In this document: positions 55,981-64,000 of the stretch, one piece after another
Position numbering within the stretch: position 1 is the stretch's first letter
Layout: the number at the start of each line of letters is the position of its first letter
Origin: Bemisia tabaci
Taxonomy: Eukaryota > Arthropoda > Insecta > Hemiptera > Aleyrodidae
Assembly (NCBI RefSeq): GCF_918797505.1
Contig: NC_092794.1
Location: 2,294,001-2,358,000, forward strand
DNA length: 64,000 nt
Direction: 5' to 3'
Notes under the pieces: model-generated
The model's input: only the letters and a program-made list of their open reading frames with translations
Database searches by the model: none
What the model was told of the DNA's origin: nothing
Made by a program: the position numbers and the translations under genes

Positions 55981-56175
55981 ATGTTAGGAATCCTGAGACG
56001 CAAGTTTATTAGACTAGGGTATGTAGCTAGACGCAACAAACTGAGGGCTGACTGCTATCGAAATTGGTTGAAAAAGCTATTCAGCGATCCGCTCGATTAT
56101 GCGAGTGATTCCAATGGGCGGATCTCGGAATTGATGGAACAAGCTATAAACGAAGGGAAAATGAAGCTATCCTAA
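55981..56175 (+). CDS. Unassigned 64-codon ORF
   Basis: Starts at ATG 55981 right after a relic terminus of family S (ACTCGGTCC) and ends at TAA before a family R copy. The predicted peptide is charged and helical in character, with stretches such as RNWLKKLFSDPLDYASDSNG and ISELMEQAINEGKMKLS, and has none of the low complexity typical of chance frames here. No family recognised. It could be a retrocopied fragment, part of a decayed transposon protein, or an exon with unclear borders. Confidence 0.25.
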   Translation: MLGILRRKFIRLGYVARRNKLRADCYRNWLKKLFSDPLDYASDSNGRISELMEQAINEGKMKLS

Positions 56176-56387
56176 AGGTGCAATCGGGTGGTTTCAATAG
56201 ACAAAGAAAGTAAATGGGTAAATAATAGACTAACATATGGGAACCGACGAGAGAACCTATACTTAGATAATCATTTTTTCTCCTAGTCTATGACAATTAC
56301 CCGTTTCAACCAATATGAGCACTCTATTTTCCCTTCGTCTTCTTTGCATATGGCTTTGTCTATCAATTTCCATAATGAGCCGACGGG
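56176..56387. mobile_element. Family R fragment (R5)
   Basis: ATCGGGTGGTTTCAATAGAC, then CCGACGAGAGAACC and the right end ATCAATTTCCATAATGAGCC. A16 begins right at its end. Confidence 0.6.
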
Positions 56388-56391
56388 AAGT

Positions 56392-56644
56392 ATGCCTTGC
56401 TAGGAAAGAACGCCGTATGAACATTCGAGAGTTGCCAAATCGCCCTCGATGAAATGTTTATTTTTGAGGGAATTAATGAATATTTTTCATTGAAATTGTC
56501 AGGAACTTTAGGTGAAATTGCGAGCAAAATTATCTAAAGAATTGGAAGGAGCATATCCATAAGTTTACCAGGAAATTCGAGTTTTATCGAAGGAAATTTG
56601 GCGACGCATTAAGGTTCATACGGCGTTGTTCCTTAGCACGGGAG
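56392..56644 (+). mobile_element. Family A MITE (A16)
   Basis: ATGCCTTGCTAGGAAAGAAC to CCTTAGCACGGGAG, 253 bases, exact AAGT duplications (56388-56391 and 56645-56648). Confidence 0.92.
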
Positions 56645-57149
56645 AAGTGTGCTCCGCACTGAGCACATTAGACGTCACAAAGCGGTCGTTAAGAGCTTGG
56701 TGAGCTCCCGCGGGAGGGGGCCATCGGGGCCTCCAAATCAAATTGAAAACGACAAATTAAATCTCAAGACGGACACGGACGTTGCCAAAAATTCGAGCCT
56801 TGCTTCGTTTGAAGCCGAAACCCAATCCACGGAAAATCGGGTGGAAGGTCGCTCGACATGGCAGCGAGGTATCCCGGCATCCGCAAATGTAGTCAAGCGA
56901 CACCCTTTACGTCCTTTACGTGCACTCGCATAAAATTGTTGAGCCCTCCTCCAGGAGAGGCGTTATGTCTTAATTTAATATTTCGTTTCCCACCCTTGAG
57001 GTGCTTTGTCCCGCCTTCTTGGCGTGGTCCAACTGGCGTGCGATATATCGCATCGATGATGTCGAAAATCTTGGCAGATTTGGACTTTTTGGCCAAAAAA
57101 TGGGAAATCAGATTAAATCAGATAGGCATCTTCTCATGAGAAAATTCCA

Positions 57150-57185
57150 ATTCTGGGGGGGAGGGGGGCAGACCCCCCCCCCCTC
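57150..57185. repeat. Facing G and C runs
   Basis: GGGGGGGAGGGGGG is followed 4 bases later by CCCCCCCCCC, a potential hairpin, as in several other places in this window. Confidence 0.7.
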
Positions 57186-57239
57186 CTGCTCTCATGCTTT
57201 GAGTATTTTTCAGAAAGGTACGACCCCGAGAGACATTTT

Positions 57240-57510
57240 TCAACGGAGAAATTGCGATATTTTAGAAATTAAGTCGCAATTTTTTCACGATTTTTTGGCG
57301 ATAAAGTCATCAGCATCTGAGCGATTATCCTCGATATTGCTGCAATTTTAGCTCTATAAAATTGCGTTCGAAAAAGTTGGAATTTCATCTCAATTTATCA
57401 TGATTATTTGTTCGGTAGGATTGCGATAAATCGCCGTCAATAGAGTCGCGACTTTATTACAAAATACGATAAAATCGCCATTTTTAGTTATTCATCGCGA
57501 TCACTGCAAC
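57240..57510. repeat. Family V AT-rich repeat, copy 2 (inverted)
   Basis: ATTGCGATAAATCGCCGTCA and AAATACGATAAAATCGCCAT are inverse matches to the repeat at 2180-2400. Confidence 0.55.
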
Positions 57511-57598
57511 TTGGGACCGTTATGCTCTTTCTATGTCTAACGTTAAGATCATCGGTCAAAAATGCCCAATGGTTTCCTATCAAAAGTACACTGGACCA

Positions 57599-58468
57599 CA
57601 GGGCCGGATTAAGGGGGTGGTCACATGGGCCGCAGCCCATGGTGGCAAATCAAGGGGGCGGCAAATTTTACACTTTTTTAAGAAAATCGGATTTTGACGA
57701 AAAATTACTAACGAGAAAAGGCGACAAAATCTCTCATTTTCTGAGAGTATAGTAATTTCTAAATTTGTCGTCTTTCAGTGATACAAGAGATAGCACCTTT
57801 AATTAGTCGAGTTAATAGAGAAACCAAACACGCAATTTGGCCTGGGACGGCGCGACTTAGAGAGAAATAATGACGCGGACTTGAGATGAAAAGGAGAAGC
57901 CCTCGGCGCGGCGGTCGGCGTGTAATACATATTAGCGCGTACAAGACTGCACGAATGCTTCAAGCATTGTATCAAACACAGTACGGTCGCTGCGGTCAGC
58001 GTAAAACGGATAGCGCCTACAAGAATGCATGAATACTTCACGCATTGCGCCATAGACAGTGTGGTCAGCGTGAAACGCATAGTGCCTACAAGACTGCCGG
58101 AATACTTCACGCATTGCGCCAAACACAGTGCAGTCTGCGCGGCCCAGCGGCGGAAGTTAAAATCATTTAACTACATTTACGTTTGTTCTTTTATAATTTG
58201 TTCGCTCATTTCTTATGAGTGGAAGCCCTTGTCCACACAGAGATAGGTTTACGGAACTTAACTTTCGCGCTAAGTCCCGTGAACTTTTGCTAGTAGTGTT
58301 AGCAGGGCTTTCCCGAAAAATGTGTCCAACACGAGTAAACGCGTCTTATGCACCCCTCCCTCGCTGGCACGTTCACTTGATGGTTTTTATTGATATTTCA
58401 AAACGAATGAGAAGGGGGCGGCAAAATACAGGCGGCCCATGGGCGGCAAGTAGGTAAATCCGGCCCTG
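57599..58468. mobile_element. hAT element, CAGGGCCGG ends (copy 2)
   Basis: CAGGGCCGGATTAAGG to ATCCGGCCCTG, 870 bases, flanked by the exact 8-base duplication CTGGACCA (57591-57598 and 58469-58476). Three tandem internal units (57933, 58011 and 58080) against two in copy 1. No transposase. Confidence 0.96.
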
Positions 58469-58682
58469 CTGGACCACTAGACTAACGTACGAATTTAAGC
58501 ACTCTAATACATGTTTCGTAAGTAGAATTTCACGTAGAACACCATTTTTGAATTGAAAATTACTGAAATCACTCCTAACTAAAATATAAACGTTTTTATT
58601 ATACATTGATTACGGGAATTTTGAATTGCAAGCGCAAGGTCCGAAGAAACTCAATTCTCTACGAGAGTTAAATCGCGCCTCA

Positions 58683-58919
58683 CACTGAGAAAAAACTATG
58701 GCTTATAAACCTATTAGTGGTAAATATGGAACACCACTAATAGTAGTACCTCTACATATAATAATAGCACATATACCTTAGTTATGGTCTCTGTACCTTA
58801 ATTAGGTACAGAGACCTTAGTATGGTTCACAGACCGAGAATCATTAGTTTATTTACGACTATTATAGGTGTTCCATATTTACCTCTAATAGGTTTATAAA
58901 CCATAGTTTTTTCTCAGTG
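58683..58919. mobile_element. CACTG near-perfect hairpin, family I
   Basis: CACTGAGAAAAAACTATGG and CCATAGTTTTTTCTCAGTG. The 237-base element folds on itself almost completely. CA on both sides fits a 2-bp duplication. TGGTAAATATGGAACACC lies in the left arm and its inverse in the right. Confidence 0.85.
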
Positions 58920-59282
58920 CACAACAGTTTCGACAGGCTTCTCAATCGAGCATTCTTCTTTTCCCACCATTTATCGTTCAAAGTGTGAACAATTTGCTAT
59001 AGCTGAGCCGAAGCGTCAAGACAGAGATTGCCAGATTTTCATATCGTAGAGATTGTCTTGGTAAAGTACCTATAGTGAGCGATTTGACTCACATAGACCA
59101 TTGTGTTTTCATGAGCGGGAGCTATGAAGTTACGCGTCAAGAAACATTAAATATCTTAGTTAGGAGTTAATTGCAGTAATTTTCGTTGCGCAAATCGTGT
59201 TCTGATTTCTGAAAAAGAAATTTCGGTTTGGAAACATGTATCAGAATGCTTAATCTCGTACCTTGTCCAGTGGTCCATTATA

Positions 59283-59520
59283 CAGGGTTGCCACAGAATT
59301 TAGAAAATTAAATTCCCTGACATTTCCCTGATTTCCCTGACAATTGAAGATCTGACGGATGGTTAAGAAGGCATAATTGAAAATAGCTTTCAGGCAAAAT
59401 TTCTTGTTCAAAATCTCAAACCCATTCTAGAAAGCAAATGAAGGTGATTTAACAAATTTATCCTGACATTTTCGTCATTTTCATGACATTTCCCGGTTTT
59501 CCCTGACTGTGGCAACCCTG
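59283..59520. mobile_element. Family K element (K3)
   Basis: CAGGGTTGCCACAGAATTTA to CTGTGGCAACCCTG, 238 bases, exact 6-base ATTATA duplications (59277-59282 and 59521-59526). Confidence 0.9.
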
Positions 59521-60968
59521 ATTATACTGATTGTGAGCGGAAATTTTGCAATGCTGAAACGTAGTTAGGTTCTTTCGTGTGAGAAAGGACGAGTTGTGGC
59601 AACATATCCGCGGCGAAAAGCTCAAAGACGGGACCGATGAAGGTCACAAGTGGCGACAGACTTCTTCTCGTTGTATATGAATGTTGGGCGACTCCCATTG
59701 GCATTAAACTACCCTTTCCCCTCCCCCTCGGGCTCCGGACGCCCCTTCCTCCCTTGGAAAGAACCTTTTCCTCCCCCCGAGTTACTCGGTGGCGCGGCGG
59801 GCTCCGCTCGGCAACGTAAAACTTTAATCTCCAGACTTTTCCTGCTCCTCGGCTAATTGTTTTCTCTTTCTCAGAAGCGTTGCTCTGCTTTCTGGCCATC
59901 AAGTTCCGGACTCTCACAGAGTTATTCTTTAATCGCTCACTTGCGCCGCACTTAAGAGGGCCCTTGAGGTTTCCCGATACGAAAACATCAGACGACAGGG
60001 TGTTCACTAGAACAGGCAGGCCAAAAATCAGTGCTTTTACCGTACTTTTTTACTACATTCCCAATACATTCAGTATATTTTCAGTGCCTCCATTTGATCG
60101 AATTCGAAAAATCTCAACAATTTGAAATTCTCGCTCGAATTGCAACCAAAAATGACGTGGCCACAAAATTTTATTGGTGGCTTGAAGATTAACCGACTAC
60201 ACAATCGCAATCTTCCAGGCAATTACTACTCTAAGGATCGACGTGCTGGGGGTTGCATACCTTCAAGGCTTTATTAAAAAACACGCGCGGTGTGTCAAAG
60301 AGTAGTCAAAGAGTAGGAATGATAGGTGGCAAGGCGCCGCGCCGCGATGAAGATCAAGGATTTTGAAAATGATGGAAATAAATGCGGCAAAACAGAATGC
60401 AAATCAACGAGCAGCAAAGTCGAGAAATGGCCTACCCATGCACAGTGAAGGCGCGAACATGTGAGCATGTACCACGCCGCGCTCTGTGCATGCTTGGCGC
60501 AAACGTATAAATAAGTAAAATACGGAAATACAGGATAGGCAAAATGGTTATAATTGACGTCATCTCGACACTGCTGACCATACGTCATCATTATTTTAGC
60601 AATTTAAACAACAAAAAGTCAAAAGCCAGGCTCGACGCCTGATCAACATTTACAACCTACTATGAGTTGGTCGGATTTAACCAAAATCAGCCTGACAGCA
60701 TTTCACGATGTCTGATTGTTTCTCATTTTCTCCTTACTACTTGACAGAGGAATACACCACTTGACCCTTTGAAACTTTCTTTGAATTTTTCTCTGATTAT
60801 GAGGGTCAAACTCACGAAATCACTCAGCCCCGTTTCTTACGCGATGCCCCGTTCGTCTTACATTGATATTAGGGCAGGATTGAGGTTGCCTTTGGCGTAG
60901 CATCATAAAAAGGACAAGTTTTGCCAACCGGAAGTAGAATTCAGCGGTTTCCTCGAGAAGGATTTAAA
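59521..60968. other. Unannotated stretch
   Basis: GC-richer at 59560-60000, where a 161-codon minus-strand frame lacks similarity to any family I know. The remainder is AT-rich with no supported feature. Confidence 0.35.
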
Positions 60969-61274
60969 CAGAGTTGCCACAGGATTTAGAAAATGGAATT
61001 CCCTGACATTTCCCTGATTTCCCTGACACATTCTCCCGAAATTCCCTGAAAATTGAAGATGTGACGGATGGTTAAGAAGGCATAATTAAAAATAATTTTC
61101 AGGCAAAATTTCTTGTCAAAATCTCAAACCTATTCTAGAAGCAAATGAAGGTGATTTAACACATTTTCCCTGACATTTTAGTCATATTCGTCATTTTCCC
61201 TGACATTTCCGGTTTTCCCTGACTTTCTAAAATACCCTGACATTTCCCGGTTTTCCCTGACTGTGGCAACCCTG
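60969..61274. mobile_element. Family K element (K4)
   Basis: CAGAGTTGCCACAGGATTTA to CTGTGGCAACCCTG, 306 bases. Longer than K3 because TTTCCCTGACATTTCC motifs are expanded near both ends. Confidence 0.8.
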
Positions 61275-61315
61275 TGCATTGTACACACCTCCGGTGTACT
61301 CATTTCCTTTATCCA

Positions 61316-61410
61316 TTGCAACCACCTACTTCCACCAATAAGATCGCTTTATTTTCAATTTGTGTTCTTTGTCCATCGCTTTGTCTATCAATTCTATAAT
61401 CAGCCGACAG
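61316..61410. mobile_element. Family R right-half fragment (R6)
   Basis: CACCAATAAGATCGCTTTAT through TTGTCTATCAATTCTATAAT to CAGCCG. Confidence 0.55.
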
Positions 61411-61480
61411 GTCCCTTTTTCCGCTGGCGGGCACTTTTTTCTGTTAAATATCAATACTCCGTGCAAAGCTAACAACCAGT

Positions 61481-61641
61481 CAGTGGCGTGACGTTCTTTA
61501 CAAATCGATTGATTTGCCATTCAAACCCATGGAAAAGGATCGATAAGCAGGGCGTCCGCAACGAACTCCTAAATAATCGATTCTTTACCATAGCCTCAAA
61601 TCGGGAAATATCGATAATCGATCATTCACGCCTCGATACTG
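61481..61641. mobile_element. hAT family E copy
   Basis: CAGTGGCGTGACGTTCTTTA to TTCACGCCTCGATACTG; flanks CAACCAGT and CAACCCGT match in 7 of 8. Confidence 0.85.
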
Positions 61642-62143
61642 CAACCCGTTTGTCGGCGGAAAGCGAGCCGGGAAATGAAACCGCAATTGTAAGGGATCGA
61701 AGACAAATGGAAATTTATTGAGGTATGCCACCTGACAGACCGACAGACAAACAAACAAAGTAACAGAGAGCGACGGAGAAGGGGTACGGGAGAAACCTCA
61801 GCGCCATGATAAGGTTTGGCGAAAATAAAGGAGAAATTGATTTATCGATTGGTCTAGCGACACGAAGAGTTGGCAGACGCGGTCAATAAAAAATGAGCAC
61901 GGGGCCCGGTGCAAATAAAATTGCCAGCTTATTTTATTTAACACCGATCCAAGCGGAGAGGGACAAGGATTGATGAATCAAGGCGCATTGTCGAGCCCTG
62001 GGGAATGTGGAGTCGAAAACCTAATCGAAGTAACCGGAGAAAAATTACTCTTCTCCTGCAACGACGTGGGCATCACAACCTCGACGCATCCTATCAAGAT
62101 TTGCATGATAAGGAAGTTGTAATCGTAATTTCACACAATCATT

Positions 62144-62371
62144 CACTGGAAAAAAAAGTTGCTTGGATCTAGAGTCCAGACTCTTAAAAACATTGACAAG
62201 AAAAAATACTCTTGATTCAATCGGACTTTTTTCTTGGATCAAAAAGAAATCCGCCTAAATCAAGAGGCTCGGCTCTTCGATTCAAGGAAAAATCAGATTG
62301 AATCAAGAGTATTTTTCTTGTCAATGTTATTAAGAGTCTGGACTCTAGATCCAAGCGACTTTTTTCCAGTG
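62144..62371. mobile_element. CACTG foldback, family F (F3)
   Basis: CACTGGAAAAAAAAGTTGCT to the CGACTTTTTTCCAGTG end, 228 bases, arms of nearly 80 bases. ATT on both sides (62141-62143 and 62372-62374) fits a 3-bp duplication. Confidence 0.88.
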
Positions 62372-62902
62372 ATTGTATATAACAGCCTGAAAGTCAAATT
62401 AGGATTGTCTAATACCTCGAAAAATAGTCACATTTTGAAAACCTAAACGTTTAACCTCTAAGTTTTTCACGTTTCCGATAAAATTTCTGTGTACATCAGG
62501 TTGTGAAGTGGCCAAATTGATCAAGACGTATAATTTGTCTTAAATTTGAAGGCACAAAAAATTTCACATTTTCTTTACCGAGAAATTTTTAATATAGTCT
62601 GTATTTTATGAAGTAACAAGCAATTTTGAGATGAACGTCTACTGTATGCTGAAGATTCGGTAAAAATCCAGTAAAATCTCAGAATTTTATCTAAAATCGA
62701 CTATTCTCCTCGAAATTTGACAGAATACCTGATTTGACTACTACAGCTTTTTAATCTTATTTCGACTGTTGGTTATTATTATTATTTATTTATTTTTTTT
62801 GAAAAACAAGATAATTTAATGACAAATATGCAGAGATTCGATAAGTCGCAATCGGAGGTATACATTATTTGACATGAGTGATCGCTAAACACAGACACGC
62901 AG

Positions 62903-63066
62903 CAGTGGAGTGGCGTGCTTTGCGATAGATCGAATGATCTGCCATTTAAATCTATTGAAAAGGATCGATTATCAAGGTGTTCGCAACGAACACCTTAATA
63001 ATCGATCTTTTACCACAGCTTCAAATGGAGACATATCGATAATCGATCATTCACGCCACGCCACTG
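62903..63066. mobile_element. hAT family E copy
   Basis: CAGTGGAGTGGCGTGCTTTG to TTCACGCCACGCCACTG, 164 bases. ACGCAG on both sides, but not a full 8-base match. Confidence 0.85.
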
Positions 63067-64000
63067 AACGCAGTACGATTGAGAGTGTGCTTTAGAAAGG
63101 TAAAATTTTCTATATCTGAAGCTGTGGGTGAAGTTATGACTAGCTCTTTGCCCCATGCCGCATCGTCGATATAAAACGTGCAGTGTTGCCGTTTTGACGT
63201 ATTTTCCCCCGATTTCCAACGCAGTGACTGGGGAAAATTCCTCCGTTTGGCAACATGGAGAAGGATCAATGCCAGAAGGGTTTGAGACTGCACTGCTGTA
63301 GCAGAATCAGAGATGAGACGGGGAACTGGGACGATGTTAACCTTTCATAGATCATCCCTACGAATAGCCGACTCAATTTGTCACTTGGAAAAACGCATAA
63401 CCAAGTAATGCATCTTACTTCACCTCTCGTTCCTTTAACTCCACCTCACTTCGCCCCACTCTTCGCTCCGTCGCATCCCAGTTTTTAAGTTTCTGTATTG
63501 GCATGAAACATCTGGTTTTGGTTAGGTTTTTACGTAGTGTTGCACATAATTTTTTTTAGAACGAAAATATTGAACAGAAAGAAACAATACTCCATGTTCC
63601 TCGTGAATGTCTGTATGATGTAACTTTCACTAAATATGACAGAAATTATATATTTGAGCAAGCCATTTTAAAGTGATTTTTTTTTTTATGTTTCCTGCGG
63701 AGAGCACAAAACTTTCGTCGTAAGGTTTTCGTATTCACAAAAAAGTTACACCCTTCCAACTAACCGAATAATTCCCCTGGCAAACAAATTTCTTCTCCTT
63801 GTTTTTTTCGCACAACATTTTAGCACATTTTCCACAGGTTTAACACTTGCGACAATAATTTTACACGACAAAGTATGGAGCAATACAGCTCATTATGATA
63901 CCAACATTTGACAATTTCTTATTCTTGCATTTATTAAAAAAAAAAAAAATTCAAATAATTTTTAATCCTATTTGTCAGTCCTTATTTTCTGAGACTAATG
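63067..64000. other. Gene-free stretch to window end
   Basis: Unique AT-rich sequence. Frames at 63010-63293 overlap the E element and are not convincing. Confidence 0.45.

Noticed and set aside
59522..60007. 161-codon minus-strand ORF
   Set aside because: GC-rich Arg/Lys/Ser-rich frame without family similarity or supporting splice sites; could be revisited with RNA data.

Overview
This is a 64 kb stretch of eukaryotic nuclear DNA. It has spliceosomal-type exons with long introns, a 500-base assembly gap (1545-2044), AT-rich background with islands of CpG-rich DNA, and a very dense load of short non-autonomous DNA transposons. It looks like an arthropod with a MITE-rich genome. A sap-feeding hemipteran such as a whitefly would fit, but that is recollection of similar repeats, not proof. 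No bacterial or organellar gene, rRNA, tRNA gene or CRISPR array is visible. Almost all open reading frames here are chance frames inside repeats.

Genes. The best coding evidence is two small exons on the minus strand, 43928-44021 and 30829-30915. Each has a clean acceptor and donor, and their reading frames join in the same phase across a 13.0 kb intron. The first encodes HSEYQSTYRWYEY, which resembles the SEYQxxF/YxW repeat of the microtubule-associated protein MDM1. The window is therefore probably mostly the inside of one long minus-strand gene. A CpG-rich block at about 26.64-27.19 kb looks like a minus-strand promoter with a 5'UTR exon (26890-27034). It is either an internal promoter or the start of the next gene. 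Weaker exon candidates are at 54743-54787 (minus) and 44459-44496 (plus). A 64-codon ORF at 55981-56175 is unexplained.

Repeats. I use local family letters. (1) Long-TIR elements of about 253 bp with 4-bp target duplications: families A (about 16 intact or partial copies), S, AB and O; R and AA are of similar size. (2) hAT-type elements with 8-bp duplications: E (165 bp, about ten copies), AD, and two roughly 0.85 kb elements ending CAGGGCCGGATTA at 48.1 and 57.6 kb. (3) CACTG-ended, CACTA-like foldbacks with 2-3 bp duplications: F, G, H, I, J and probably U. (4) Family K (CAGGGTTGCCAC, 6-bp duplication) and family W (CAGGGTGTC, 5-bp duplication). (5) Large foldbacks B, C, D, M, N, P, AE and AF. 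(6) A possible solo LTR at about 47.39-47.71 kb, a tandem 34-bp minisatellite, and several other tandem arrays.

Layout. 0-12 kb: AD/A nest, gap, A, U, J, D, Z, L, AD, W, B, AB, A. 12-27 kb: K, AA, E, C, tandem repeat X, Y, Z2, L, AF, E, M, S, F, and B with A nested, ending at the CpG-rich promoter. 27-44 kb: first the putative gene body with Q, A, exon 30829-30915, C and a minisatellite; then N, O, R, B, Z with E nested, Q, A with S nested, a D cluster, P, A with G nested, A, and exon 43928-44021. 44-64 kb: F, L, A, W, a possible LTR, hAT, E, R with AE nested, K, a GC-rich hairpin block, A, AA with H nested, a pyrimidine tract, R, A, hAT, I, K, E, F and E. At least seven nested insertions give a relative chronology of transposon activity.
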